Origin: Haliclona indistincta
Lineage: Eukaryota > Porifera > Demospongiae > Haplosclerida > Chalinidae
Direction of reading: 5' to 3'
DNA: 64,000 bases
Assembly: GCA_964017065.1 (NCBI GenBank)
Contig: OZ024792.1
Location: 3,033,754 to 3,097,753 of the forward strand
The position numbers and the translations under genes are program-made. The notes beneath the pieces are model-generated. The model worked only from the letters and a program-made list of their open reading frames with translations. It was not told the DNA's origin and ran no database searches. Shown here in pieces: positions 1-35,414 of this stretch (the stretch's first letter is position 1; each line of letters opens with the position of its first letter).

Positions 1-952
1 TAATTCTATTTTCTTGACTCTATCCTTCCTCTGGGTCCTTATTTTTCTGTTCATGTACTGCAATATCGTAATTTTTCTTCTGATCATCTCCCTGGGTCCT
101 GCTGTGAAATCAGGGTTATATTTTCTGCATTCATGTGTCTCTGAGAGATGGCCATACCGAGTACTGACAGCAAAACTTGCCAATGCAGTGTGGATACTGA
201 TTTTTGTGTTAATAATTATGCATGAATGTAATGGCGACCATACAATAATCTCTAATCGGTCAAGTTTTGCTTAGACACAGATGAAACTTGGCAAGCTTGT
301 TGTGTGATGCATTATTAAACTGTTAAAATAGACAAACTGTTCACAGCTGTGCAAAAACGCGTGTGCCCAACTTTTTTGTAAAGTTGATGTTTTGCAGTGG
401 CATTTGATTTCTACAGAACAGATTTTTTCCAAATTAACACTGTTAAAGACAGAAAATCTTGGCATAAAGTAGCTTGGAGTTTAATCGAGTATATCGCCAC
501 ACTTTCAGAGTAAAGCACGTATAACAAAGTTACTCGCGCTTGGTGCGCGTTATTTAGAGGGCAAGTAAATCTCCGTAAATAAGCAGATTTGGGAACGCTG
601 GCGGCCCGCCTGTGACAGCATGCGCACTGTACCGATTATAGTGAAACATCGGCACGTGCATCACCGCGGCAGACCAAAACAGACATGCGCACTAAGTCAT
701 AAACTGCAATACACCGGTGTGTGCAACCGTTGCACGGTACCGATTGCCGTGGGTAGTATGGTGCACCTGACAGTGCAATATGGCGCGGCGGGATCATCGA
801 CCTCTTCAAGACGTTGAAGTACAATTTTGTACGCGTGGCGCGTCACGCTGGCACGGAAATCTTTAAAATCACTCTCCCTTCTTATCTTACACCATCCTAC
901 TATCGCCTCTGTGGAGGCGCCACGGGTCGTGACGCCCATCTAGCGACCGGGG
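1..952. other. Upstream of ARID2, no gene recognised
   Basis: Only short random ORFs on both strands. The stretch from about 590 to 950 is richer in G+C and CpG than the AT-rich sequence before it and lies directly upstream of the ARID2 start codon, so it probably holds that gene's promoter. No specific element was identified. Confidence 0.4.
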
Positions 953-3900
953 ATGAGTGAATTAGCCAAGGATGAGGCGTACCACAAGCGCCAGGAGGCG
1001 TTTTTGGCGAAGATACTCAAGCTACATCAAATGAACGGGTGAGCCACGGGGCGCGGATAATGGGAAGTGACGGAATAACGTTGACCGCGCCTAGCCAATC
1101 ATTGCCTGTGTGTGTGATGGGTTGAAATTATTGTTAATGTAGACTATGAAGCTTGTAGCACAGACCAAGTGCAGTGTCTTGGTATAATAGACTTGGTGGT
1201 TGATACTACATGTACTATCACAGCAATTATTAAAAAATTGGGTTTTACATTATACAAATATGTTGCGACTATGTATTATTGATATAGTGTGCATGGGCAC
1301 GGTCCATAAATGAAAAGGTTAATATTCCGTTCCCTTTCTCAGCAACCCTATCAGGCGACTGCCTCTGCTAGGCGGCCGAGAATTAGATCTCTACCATCTC
1401 TACGTAAAGGTCCAGGCACTTGGAGGATCAGAGAAGGTGAGTATACCACACCTCAACATTCATACATGTGTCGTTGTATATGGTAGGTGTGTCCTGCATT
1501 TCTTTACCACTATCAGCAAGTGGTGAAGGAGCTAACTCTACGTATGTACTGAAACTTGGAATTCTTCGAAAGCCAAATCCACGTACACATTCCTGCGTAG
1601 CTCGAAGACGAAAAGGGATGTCACAAAAAACTCGTCAATCCCTTGGGAAGACCCTTCTTTACCTTGCAAACCAAGTGGATTTCCTTCCACTTATTTTTGG
1701 TTACAAAAATTGCAACACAAAACGCAATACAAAATACATTGATAACTGCAAACAGCTGACCGCCTGTAATCTTGAGCTTGCTTTCAGGACTACTCTCAGT
1801 ACTAAGATGCATGTGTACTGGTTATTATGTTGTAATAATAGTTGTACTACAGAAGAGTGTGCTGTATTTTATGTGTGCGGTGAACTATAGTATTTATACG
1901 CTTGTATAGGTGACTAGAGAGCGTATGTGGGGTGAGGTGTCGAGGAGCTTTAACCTGCCTTCTTCAGTAACCAGCGCTTCATACGCTTGCAGACAAAACT
2001 TCATCAAGTAAGCTTGCCTGCTTGTTATTATCTGTTCTTATCTCTCCTACTCTCTATACTAGATTTCTTGAACAGTATGAGAAGCTTGAGAACAGTGGAA
2101 CACCATTTGATCCAGCCACCTATGTGCCTCCTGCTTCTCCATACATACCTTCCTCCCAACGGACACACACTCGTTCTTACACTCTCACCACTCCCACCCT
2201 CCCTACTCAGTCCCCCCAGGCCGCCTTGTCTTCCTCTCTCTCTATCGATCAGTTGCAGTTACTGCGGCGTGCTAGTCTACCAGGTCTCATTCAGCTCACA
2301 CCTTCACAACTATCACAGCTACAACTTCTCCTTCACCAGCCTGGCAGTCTATCACGCTTGCAACAGCCCGCCCACAATATTCGATATGATTGGTTACTGC
2401 GATCATTGACGTCAGGACTGCCCAATGAGGTGGACTTTTCTCTCAATACTCTTCTAATGGTGTCACATGATCAGCATGTGACCCTTACACTAACTAACGT
2501 GAGTCTGGCGTCATCCACATGTAACATGTTGTGTGTTCCTCTCTCTCACACTAGTATTGAATAACTGTCTATAGTTGCATTCAGATGTAAAGTCATTGTT
2601 CCTTGTAGGTTCCTCAACTATTGGATGTGTTACTAGCTCACGTTGCAGTGTTTCCCATTGGTCAGTACTCACACACGAGTCCCATATCACAACAAATCAG
2701 ATTTACACAATTCAGTAGATCTGACCCAAGTTGATAACCTTGTATAGTCATTAGGTTTAGATTAATGAGTGCTTCAAGTTTGAATGACCACTATCTGTTA
2801 CTATAGTTTAGTCTTCACTATTGTGTGATGTCTGTTTTATCGCAGATGACAGTACTGGTTATGAGCAACTGTATCGAGAGGTATGGCACGAAGATGGTGA
2901 CCAGGACTACATGATGTTCTGGGAGAGTGTGGTTCCTGAGTGGGTGTGGCTTAGCATGTTCCCTTGCCTCACCAAAGGTGAGCGAAGAGGTCACCACTCT
3001 CAGTTTGTCTCACTCTCTTTTTCACTAGATTCTACCCATCCTCAGTTGTTTCCGAACTGGAGTACAATATCCGATGAAAGGATTGAGTGCTGTCACGTCA
3101 CGCAGATTGTCAATATTCTCAGAAATCTCTCTTTTGAAGACAGTAACTCTCAATATTTAGCACAACAGGAAAATTTAATAAGGTGCACATATTCAGTGGT
3201 ACATTGTCCATCCTAACCATTGTCTTGCTCTCAGGTTTCTGTGTCTTGCTATTAATTGTGTTGTGCCGTCAGTGAGTACTGCTGCTCTTGATATAGTCAC
3301 TAATATCACACCTCATGTGAGCTATACTAGTGGTTGTTAGCTGCAGTGGTGTAAGTGTGTTTGGTTTTCTATCATAGTTGTTGCTGAGTAGCGAGGTTGG
3401 TCACCCAACGCATCTCCTGCTCTCCTCCCTCCATCACTGTATACTGTCCAGTGACAGGCATGCTATCTTACGAGGTTAGTGAGTGAGAGAGAGAATGTGT
3501 TTTTTATTTTTGTGTGTGTGTAAATGCACATTTTTAGATGAAAAGGAACTGTTCACTTATTTTCTCTCAGGTCTAGAAGCTCTAGGAGGGCTGGCTTGGT
3601 GTTTCCATAATGAGTCTCCACTCAGTACTACCACTCCTTGTGAGATCTACCAGCGCATGGTTGACCTGCTCTTAGTAGCCGACTGCCAACTCATTCTAAT
3701 GAGCCTGGATTCTCTCTACAACCTTTCATTTTTCGGCAGAAAGATAGGAGCAGCCATACTTACAGCAAGACACTGTGTTGAAATACTTCTCTTCCTGCTG
3801 AAGTTTAATGCAGACCAGCTTTCTGCAGCAGCTATAGAGGGTCTGGTGCTGGTGTTACCTAATGGAAAGACTGAGAACCCTACTCAGAAGAAAGCTGTAG

Positions 3901-6302
3901 AGTCTGTGCCGCGACCACTTTCATCCTCCTTGGTACAGCTCGCTGGTGGTACTCCACAGCGACACACCAAACCCTCGCCACTCAACCTACTAATGACTGA
4001 TCGATCCACTGCTGCCTCTCAGCTGACATCCATTACTCGAAACCACACTGCACCACCTCAGAAAAAGCTAAATCAAGAATCATTAGCTATAGAATGGTAA
4101 CCACAAAGGCTGTAAAAAGATATATTATATTCCTCTTTCTTCTCCTAGGCTTCACTCACAGTATGTTGCTGCTGTGAATGATTATATCCCTCGTCTAGAG
4201 ATGTTCACACGCTATCTCACTCGATGCTCTCAGCTTGGACGAGGGGCAATAATGACTCAGAACGAGTTCGACCAGTTGGTCAGGTCAGCATTCTCTACAG
4301 CACTAGTACCATTATGTTTGTCTTTTTATGCAGAAAAGTGTTTCCAAATTCTTTTTCTACTGAAGTGAAGGTTGGTGGTCATGACATAGCTCTTGTTGGA
4401 GGGATAAGTCGAAGGAAAGCTAACCCTTCTTCCACCACACTCACTTCATCGGCTCCCGATGGATCACTTAAATCCTCAACCCCATCTCACACTACCACCA
4501 CTACCTCCTCTCTGTCTAGTCATCTTGCCAGCAAGACTGCTGCTCCCAGCTCCAGGGCTACTTCTCCTTCTCCTCTCCTGCTCTCTAGTCGTATGTCTCA
4601 GCAAAACCAGAGCGCTGCTACTACTTCAGCTTCATGTGAAACACCCCCTAGTGTCACTAGACAGAACCAAATGGTTTCCACACAACTACCTGCGATCTCC
4701 AATATCACTTCCATGAAGGACTCTTCAACATCCTCTTCGTCGTCCTCCTTGGCTTCCTCTTCTAACTCGTCTCTCAGTCAGCAGAGTATTAACAGTCTGA
4801 CACCATCACTGCACACCTCAACAGCTGCTAATAGTCTAAAGGAGAATAATGATTTAGTGTCAGAGAAAGTCAGCAGCAATGGCGACCTCAAAGTAAATGA
4901 ATCCAATCTTAGCATGATGAATGGAGATATGGATATACTGGGCTTGTCATCAGCCGGCAAGAAGAGGAAGGTAGAGGAGCTTCAGAGTGGGGTACACATC
5001 TCAAAGAAGTTGCACTTAGACGAGATAGAAGAGAATGCATCCTCGAATGGGAGCAACAGTCTTGTGCATGATCAACTGAATATCAAGCTACCTTTTGTTT
5101 CATCGAATGCATCAGTTTCCTCAACTGAAAATGTTCAAAAAGCAAAGAAACTCTCCCTGTCCCAGCTTGACTCTGCACCACACTCTTCTCCCTCCTCTCG
5201 CAGTGTCTCGCCTGCTGTGACCAGAGAATCAACCCCTGAGTCACTCCACCCCACTCTCCCCTATTCACCATCACAACCTCCCCCGTCACACTCAACCACG
5301 ACACCAAATCCTCACTTACTATCTTTAAAGACTTCAACTTCTCTTACACCACACAGAATACCAGATCTAAGTGTAACTGGTTTGTCCAATACTAGTGGAC
5401 GATCGTCTTCTCCTCTCTCAAATATATCATCTTCCTCTTCTTTGGACCTCACCAAGCTAGTCTGTAGCTGGGACAACTGTCAACAGTAAGCGCTGCTGTA
5501 TGCACAGAACTTCCCTGGTCCTTCAGTATTTTTATCTATTTTTGGTACAGGGTTGCAAGTTCTTGGCAAGAGTTGTTCTACCACATTGTGTATGATCATC
5601 TTCCACTCATCTCCTCCTATCCTTGTGCCTGTATGTGGACCAACTGTACCAGTAAGATCAAGAGAATGAGACCTTCGCTCCTGATACACTTAAAGGTATT
5701 ATGACTTTTTGAATACTATAGTTCACAAGTTCATACATTACATTTTTCGCCTTGCAACGAAGCAAAAAGCGAACAATGAGTACTGATAACAACAGGCAAA
5801 CTACTTCATAATCTACAGTAGATGCTGTCTCTGTTTTATTATCACCTTTATCTCTCTCCTCGCTATTTTAGACTCACCACTGCAGTTCAGGACCAAAGCC
5901 CACTCCACCTAACATACCTAACACATTGCTAAGACTGAAAGCCATGGATCCCTTCGAGGTAGAAATCTAGAAACACCCTCGTGTTAATACTTTCACAACT
6001 CTCTCTCCCTTAGCCCGAGGAAGAGACACACGTCATTAAACCCATCAGACTCACCGCTGGTCTAGTGCTCAGAAACCTGCTCCGAACACTACCAGATGCT
6101 AAACGGTATATACAACTGGCTGCACTATGTACCCCTTCACCTATTATTACCTTCCCGCAGCTATCTCAAAGCCCACGAGTTCACATTAGCACAGGTAGCC
6201 ATCTCCTCATCAGAAGCCAGCTCTGCAGCTGCCCAGTGTCTTGCCTACCTCACCTCATCCTCCTCTTCTCACTCTTCCTCACTCCATTCCGTTGTATCAT
6301 GA
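953..6302 (+). CDS. ARID2: ARID2 (BAF200), PBAF chromatin-remodelling subunit
   Basis: Sixteen exons: 953-1038, 1343-1436, 1910-2007, 2063-2498, 2609-2660, 2846-2977, 3029-3182, 3235-3316, 3378-3474, 3571-4096, 4149-4283, 4334-5485, 5551-5695, 5872-5958, 6014-6105, 6161-6302. They sum to 3510 nt, 1169 aa, in frame. In order: an ARID DNA-binding domain (GGRELDLYHLYVKVQALGG, then WGEV), the ARID2-specific SGLPNEVDF motif and armadillo-like region (NILRNLSFED), an RFX-type winged helix (SQLGRGAIMTQNEF), a long Ser/Thr-rich linker in exon 12, two C-terminal C2H2-like fingers (CSWDNC and CMWTNC with paired His), and a conserved C-terminal helix (HVIKPIRLTAGLVLRNL, then AISSSEASS). The family member defines the nuclear PBAF form of SWI/SNF. 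The protein is shorter than the vertebrate one (about 1.8 thousand aa), mainly in the linker. ATG 953 opens just before the ARID helix, as in the vertebrate protein. Confidence 0.95.
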
Positions 6303-6453
6303 ACTCTCCATTGTCTCTATTATTAATATCTATTGTCGATCAACAAATGAGGCGGTCAATAAGTTGTACTGTTACCTGGTTGTGCAATTCGAAGCACCAG
6401 TCTTGAACTGCTTCTCTGACATCAGCATCGTCATGTGACGTCATTTACCGGCA

Positions 6454-8217
6454 ATGGCTCGTATCAGAGAATCGGTAAAGATAGTAGTGTCTTGCGAGGA
6501 CATTTCTGAGCAAACCGTCCAAAAACTGTATTCCAGACTGCGGCAACGGTTAGGATCGGAACGCATTTCTCTTGAGCACGTCCACACAGCTCGTGATGGA
6601 AAAGGTGGGCGGGACTAATCCTCATGCCATAAATCAAGATAGAGTCACTTCATCAGATTCAGATGCATTGGCTACTGCTCTTCAAAGTGCTGATGTGCTA
6701 GTTACTGATCCTAACAACTTCTCTCGTCATGAAAAACTCATGCTATCAGCCGGGAGCAAGCTTCAGTGGGTGCAGTCCTCGTATGCTGGTGTCGAGAAGT
6801 TCATGAACACTTTGAAGTCTCTTGGCTTAGTAAGGAACTAGGCCTAGGAAGGTCATGTGTGACAAAATGGTGCAATGCAGCATAGGTTTAGCTAAATACA
6901 CCTCAGTTATTCACTGTTCAGCACTAGCTCCTCGATCAGCCCACGGCACATGTGTAGTACATATTTAATTAGCATTGTCCAATACTTGGATATTGGATAT
7001 TACATGTACTATGCATGTAAATAGAGCTGCAATGATAATTATTAGCACATCGCCTTCACACTCTATCTATCCTATTATAATGGATTATGATTATAATGCA
7101 CTTTCCTTCAGAGCAAGTTCCCTTTCACTCTGACCAGAAGTGGTGGTATGTTTGGACCTCACATGGCTGAATATGTGGTGGGTCAGATCATTGCTAGACA
7201 AAGAAATTTTCTAAAAATGCGAACCGATCAGTTGAATAGTTCATGGTAGGTGTTTTAGAAGATAACTACAGATAATGTACGTGTTGAGAATTGCTGTTAG
7301 ATGACATATACCTCCTCCATTATTATAGGGACAAAAACTATTATCATCAGTATCGCTTGCTGAGCCAGCTGTCTATTGGTATATTAGGAGTTGGAGACAT
7401 AGGAAGAGAAGGTAATCTTACCAACAATGCTATAAGTATTGGAATAATGGTGAATCTGCAGTGGCTAAGATGTGTAAGGCATTTGGTATGACAGTGTGGG
7501 GCATCACCAGACACAAGGAGTCTATCTGTCCTCATGTTGACCACCACAGGTCAGCCATTACAGATGCACTCTCTGTCCTTTACTCATCACATTATGCAGA
7601 CTATTGTCTGATCTTCCTGAAGTGCTGGCATCATGTGACTATGTGTGCAATATACTACCCAGCACACCAGAGACAATAGGAATTCTGAATGGGGACATGT
7701 TCAGCCATTGTGCTAGCAAGGTGATTTTTATAACTAAAATTATTTGCTTGATCTTGAGTTTTTTTTACAGAAATCTGTTTTTATCAATATTGGCCGTGGA
7801 GATGTTGTTAGTGAAAAATGTACTGTACATGCTATCAGGTATTTATTCTGATATATTATTTGGCTGTATAATTATCTGATACCTGTTCGTTGTCACAGAG
7901 AGGGATGGCTAGGAGGAGCAATACTAGATGTATTTGAGACTGAACCACTACCTTCTGAGAGCCCTTTATGGACCATGCCTGAGGTGATATGACCTTCACC
8001 TTGTCACTCTTCACTCTGTTGTTTGTAGGTAGTTATATCACCACACGTATCAGCTGTCACTATGATAGAAGAAGTAAGCTACTGAATGGTGTATGTTTCC
8101 TTCTCATTTACACACTCTCATTCTTTACAGTTTGCCGACCTTTTTGTTGAAAATGTGGAGTTGTTTATGTCTGGACAACCTCTGAAGTGTACTGTAGAAG
8201 CTACCAGAGGATATTAA
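6454..8217 (+). CDS. D-isomer-specific 2-hydroxyacid dehydrogenase (GhrA/hydroxypyruvate-reductase type)
   Basis: Ten exons: 6454-6604, 6663-6829, 7112-7245, 7329-7411, 7462-7549, 7600-7720, 7771-7838, 7899-7983, 8029-8073, 8131-8217. They sum to 1029 nt, 342 aa. The fold is an N-terminal substrate domain, then a Rossmann domain with the dinucleotide loop GILGVGDIGRE, the catalytic Arg in INIGRGDVV, Glu in DVFETEPLP and His in SPHVSAVT. Such enzymes reduce 2-oxoacids such as glyoxylate or hydroxypyruvate with NAD(P)H; the exact substrate cannot be read from sequence. The stop is followed by an AATAAA at 8463. The gene starts only 151 bp after the ARID2 stop on the same strand. A diverged, broken second copy follows at 8660. 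Confidence 0.92.
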
Positions 8218-8659
8218 TAATCATAAGATCAACACTAATTGAATGTTGATACCAGTTGATTGTAGGATTTCTAATACAGCAAATCAGAATGCGTGAACTT
8301 GTGAGGACAAATACAAACGATCCACGGATACATCAAGAGCTGCTTTAGTTGTGTCTCATCCTCAGCTGTCGAATGGCTTCTTCTGATTGCATTGTCGGTT
8401 TCAGCATCTTGGTGCTGGTGTTAGTGTTACTAGTGGTAATTGTCATCTGCATGACGTAGCTTAATAAAAGTTTATAACAGTATCATAAAAGTTCGTGTTT
8501 CAACTGACACCAGTGTACAAAATGCTGCCATTGTTCACAGTTATCTAAGTTCCTGAATCTTTATAGTTGCTATTTACTTGGTTGCCATAGTTTCTCCTCT
8601 TATTGCGATACACAGCTCTTTAGTTCCTCTGTTATCAAAGTCGAGTTTACCAGTTTCGA
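8218..8659. other. Intergenic region with poly(A) signal
   Basis: Holds the 3' UTR of the intact dehydrogenase with AATAAA at 8463-8468, then a short AT-rich spacer running into the start of the second copy. No other gene is visible. Confidence 0.6.
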
Positions 8660-9891
8660 ATGGCGGATGTAGTCAAAGAATCTGTAAAAATAGTGTTGTC
8701 TTGCGAGAATATTTCAGAGAACACTATACATGTACTGTGTTCTAGACTGCATCAACTGTTCGGATCATGTGTCACTCTGGAGCACATTAACACTACACAA
8801 GGTGGGCAGAGCATTCTATTCAAGAGTCATTATTCTTCGTTCTCAGATGCATTAGCTACTGCTCTTCAAAGTGCTGATGTGCTAGTTACTGATCCTAACA
8901 ACTTCTCTCATAATGCAAGCCTCATACTATCAGCTGGCAGCAAGCTACAGTGGGTGCATTCTTCGTATGCTGGTGTTGAGGAGTTCTTCATAGCCATGAA
9001 ATCTCTTGGCTTAGTAAGAATAATTATTTGTATTATGTCAAAGAGTCTACTTTTCCTTTAGAGCAAGTTTCATTTTACTCTGACTAGAACTCAGGGTATA
9101 AAGGGACCTCACATGGCAGAGTATGTGGTGGGTCAGATCATTGCTAGACAAAGATAATTTTACAGAATGCAAACTGATCAGCTAACAATGTCATGGTAGG
9201 TAGCTTAGTGTATGCAACGTGTTTTATTTTCTGTGTTTATTTGGTGGTTCTATCTCTATTCAGGAACAGGATTTCTTATCGTCAGTATCGCTTGCTGAGC
9301 CAGCTGTCTATTGGTATATTAGGAGTGGGAGACATAGGAAGAGAAGGTAATCTAACCAACAATGCTATAAGTATTGGAATAATGGTGAATCTGCAGTGGC
9401 TAAGATGTGTAAGGCATTTGGTATGACAGTGTGGGGCATCACTAAAGAGTCAGTCTGTCCTCATGTTGACCACCACAGGTCAGCAGCCATCACAGAATCA
9501 CTTCACAGCTCTTATCAATTTGTAGACAACTGTCCAATCTTCCTGAAGTACTGGCATCGTGTGACTATGCGTGCAACTTACTACCTAGTACTCCAGAGAC
9601 AAAGGGAATCCTGAATGAAGACATTTTCGCCATTGTGCTAGCAAGGTAAAGTCAACTCTAGCAAGAGAAGGTCATAAGTAAATCCTGTAAATATTGGCCG
9701 TGGAGATATCACTAGTGATAATGAAAGCACCGAAGGTGCAGATGCCTCAGTGCAGTCATAAAACTAAAAGTTATAAAAACATACACAAGTATGCAGTATG
9801 CCAATCAGTGCTGACCGCCCATTAGCAAAGGTCCAAGGCTGGTGCAGTTGCAGCTAGAATAAAAGAGTCTCCAACAATTAGCTCTATCGTA

Positions 9892-10093
9892 CCTATTTTC
9901 ACCTCTTGCCATTGAGTCACTTGGTGCAATCGGTACAAAATCTTGGAATTTCCTGACTGACCTCGGTCGCCATATCAAGCATTACAGTGGTGAAACAAAA
10001 TCATTCTCTTATCTAATTCAAAGACTGTCAGTAGCAGTCCAACAGGGGAATGCCATATTAATAAGGGGCACACTTCCTACTTCATCATTTGAC
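9892..10093 (+). mobile_element. Retroelement pol C-terminal fragment
   Basis: An open stretch reads SPLAIESLGAIGTKSWNFL, then SYLIQRLSVAVQQGNAILI and a Ser/Phe tail. Its pattern (PLAIE.LG, a helix, then QR.S.A.Q.GNA) resembles the segment found after the reverse transcriptase in many invertebrate non-LTR or DIRS-like polyproteins. Only this tail remains, with no RT catalytic motif nearby. It is cut by the inverted-repeat element starting at 10094. Confidence 0.5.
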
Positions 10094-10649
10094 CAGGAGC
10101 GCATAATGAGAGTGAGCGCGGTAAGTAGGCAGGAGCGCGACACTCGCACGCACTTGATTAAAAATTGCAACTCCAGCCATGTTTCTAAAGATAGACTTGC
10201 GATAACCGATGGTACGCGTACGTACAGTTTCGTATTGGATAGAACTGGCCCCGGGCCTTCTAGAAGGTAAGAAGCAGCTTTCCACTAACCTAGGACAATC
10301 ATGCTTGTCTGCTAGCTTGAGTAGATACTGTTAAAGCAAGAAACAAGTCGAATCCGTGATGGTGGGCCGTCGTGCTGTTTCTCTACAGCTGGTATACGAG
10401 CACGTGGAGATCGTCTGCGCGTCATTGTGGGTGTAGAAGGCTTCTACGAGCTGTTGCTTACCTCAAGGAGCCTCTAACATACAGCCAAGTTCCATCTAAT
10501 ACGAAACTGTACGTACGCGTACCGTCGGCCATCACAAGTCTATCTTTAGAAACACGGCCATCATGGCAATTTTTAATCAAATGCGTGGGAGTGTCGCACT
10601 CCTGCCTTCTTACCGCGCTCAGCTCACGCACTCTCATTATGCGCTCCTG
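10094..10649. mobile_element. Inverted-repeat DNA transposon or MITE with 7-bp target duplication
   Basis: A 556-bp element with long terminal inverted repeats of roughly 150-160 bp (10094 to about 10245 against about 10490 to 10649). The ends begin with CAGGAGCGCATAATGAG and its complement. The 7-bp direct repeat ATTTGAC flanks it exactly at 10087-10093 and 10650-10656. No transposase ORF is present, so it is non-autonomous. The superfamily is not certain; a 7-bp duplication is unusual for hAT (8 bp) or Tc1 (TA). Confidence 0.85.
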
Positions 10650-10983
10650 ATTTGACTTGTTTTCTTGTTGTAATAATAATAAAACTTAAATATTGTTAAA
10701 ATAAATTTTATTTAAAATTTAGTTGTTTTTTAATTTGTTTTTTTTGTCAGTATAGTTTGTTTCCTATACCTTTTCCCAACACCTTTTTGTTGCTTTAATT
10801 ATTGTGTTTGTACTTTATTTAACTATTTACTTTTATCTTATTCTCTTAATTATTATTTTTCATTTTCTTAGTGCCACATTATTATCAGAAAGTGAAAAGT
10901 GTTTATCATAGTCTTATTCAGAAAAAAATTTGACCCTAGCAACTCCACCTTTATAATAACCGATAAACGCCCACATCGGTAAG

Positions 10984-11450
10984 TGCACCGGTTAGCTCAG
11001 TGGCTAGTGTGCTAGCCTTGTAACGTAGGGCACCCGGGTTCGAATCCCGGTCAAACTATGTGGAAAAAAAATCAAAAAACCTTAGAGTGCTATCAGACCT
11101 TGTGGTACCACACCCTTCACTTAGTGGAGGAGCCGCTTGGGATCTGTGTGACTATCCTCCCCACTAATGACTTACGAGCCGAGTCGTTAAGGACTGATAT
11201 GTACTCTCACCGGTATACGAGCCACGCTTCTTCATGTCATATGAGCTGTCTCCTCTGGATCGTCTGACCTCTCACCCGTATGCCACGGTTCTTCATGTCA
11301 GTCACTGTCCTAGGATCCTCCGACCTCTGACCCATAAGCTAAGCTGTTTTTTCTCACTTTGAATGCATACCTGCATTGTTTATTTATTTTTTTAATGAAT
11401 AAGCAAGAATGCTGAAAGATAAGGGAAAAATATAATTCTATGATAAACAA
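10984..11450 (+). mobile_element. tRNA-derived SINE (Thr-TGT-like head)
   Basis: The head at 10984-11056 has a Pol III A box (TAGCTCAGTGG, 10993-11003), a perfect B box (GGTTCGAATCC, 11037-11047) and a good T-arm (CCGGG loop CCCGG). The anticodon loop reads CTTGTAA. The acceptor and D stems do not pair, so it is not a working tRNA. An A-rich run follows and then an unrelated body to about 11450, typical of SINEs. The 3' boundary is not defined. Confidence 0.6.
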
Positions 11451-12053
11451 TTTGCTTTTTAGTCAGTGAAATGAGATAAGGATAAGGATAAGTCCACGTG
11501 TGTACCATAGTCAGGTCTATGGAAGGCAGAACGGCGTATATATCTGATGTATGCCACCCTGCCCCTCCCCTTATATACAGGATTTGACCAATTTTTCTCT
11601 TTGTAGTTAGAAGAATGACTCAGCTGCAGTTGGTAAAATGCCCGACCCTCGGACAAAATTGCATTGTATGATCCCGTACAACCCCCACCTCTGTCCCGTA
11701 CTGGCTGAACCACTACCTTCTGAGAGCCCTTTATGGACCATGCCTGAGGTGATATGACCTTCACCTTGTCACTCTTCACTCTGTTGTTTGTAGGTAGTTA
11801 TATCACCACATGTATCAGCTGTCACTATGATAGAAGAAGTAAGCTACTGAATGGTGTATTAGCTACAACGTATGCATATTTCTCTCAATCTCACTTCTCT
11901 CTCTCAGTTTACTGACGTGTTCATTGAAAATATGAAGTTGTTTATGACAGGTCAACCACTTAAATATGTTGTGAAAGCTAGCAAAGGATATTAACAGTAT
12001 TATGGATAAAATAATAATTACACTGAAAATCACTTCTGAGACAAAATATTCAG

Positions 12054-12059
12054 TTTATT
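12054..12059 (-). promoter_or_regulatory. Poly(A) signal of the giant SRCR gene
   Basis: TTTATT on the + strand, i.e. AATAAA on the minus strand, about 60 nt beyond the last possible stop of the receptor gene. Confidence 0.6.
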
Positions 12060-12120
12060 TTGTTAGTTCAACTCACAAAGACGGAAACAGCTTCAGTAGA
12101 TTTATGTTCAACAACTCTTG

Positions 12121-35037
<22,917 letters not shown>

Positions 35038-35414
35038 CACTGTGTTATTCAGCTGCACTGACGGAATCCCGCCGGATGCATTTAGAAAGATACCAAGTAG
35101 ACTGAAAATCAGAATGATGATGTAATTGGCTGAATTGAAAGCGACCTCTATATAATGGATTATTATAACGCGCGAAGCGGTTGTATTTCTTGGAAATTCT
35201 AATAGAAACCTCCTCAAACAAAATGGCGGCTACACACAAACGTAACGTACATTGATATTACCTTCCTTCTATTGAAATGAACAATGTAAAATGTTGAGTG
35301 AAAAACAGTGAACAGAGTCAGAAGAATACTACAGCTGCTATGTACAGGTGTGATTTGTATTGATGAAAATTTACTGTTACATGTGATGAGTTACAATGAA
35401 AATTATGCCCGTTA

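Larger units (their letters stand above)
9729..11704. repeat. Nested insertion that splits the dehydrogenase copy
   Basis: Sequence absent from the intact paralogue. It contains, in order, a retroelement-like coding fragment, an inverted-repeat DNA element, a very AT-rich stretch (10660-10930), a tRNA-derived SINE head and body, and a second weak tRNA-like stretch near 11610-11690. The left junction is near 9728 and the right one near 11705. The first half of exon 8 is missing, so this is an insertion with deletion or a rearrangement, not one clean insertion. Confidence 0.75.
8660..11994 (+). pseudogene. Second D-2-hydroxyacid dehydrogenase copy, disrupted
   Basis: Tandem duplicate of the gene at 6454. 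It starts MADVVKESVKIVLSCENIS and keeps matching exons (ALATALQSADVLVTDPNNF, GPHMAEYVVGQIIARQR, SIGILGVGDIGRE). Relative to the intact copy it has an in-frame TAA at 9155-9157 straight after IIARQR, and a one-base deletion near 9627 that shifts the frame before the exon end. Homology stops near 9728, just after the NIGRGD-type stretch. It resumes in the middle of exon 8 at about 11705 with the EPLPSESPLWTMPE segment and runs to the stop at 11994 (GQPLKYVVKASKGY). About 2 kb of repeats lies between, and the first half of exon 8 is gone. Enzyme activity is not expected; expression of a fragment cannot be excluded. Confidence 0.88.

Noticed and set aside
1468..1890. 140-codon + strand ORF inside ARID2
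   Set aside because: Lies in ARID2 intron 2 between the two ARID exons, with no recognisable domain.
10985..11056. Functional tRNA-Thr
   Set aside because: Acceptor and D stems do not pair and a SINE-like body follows.
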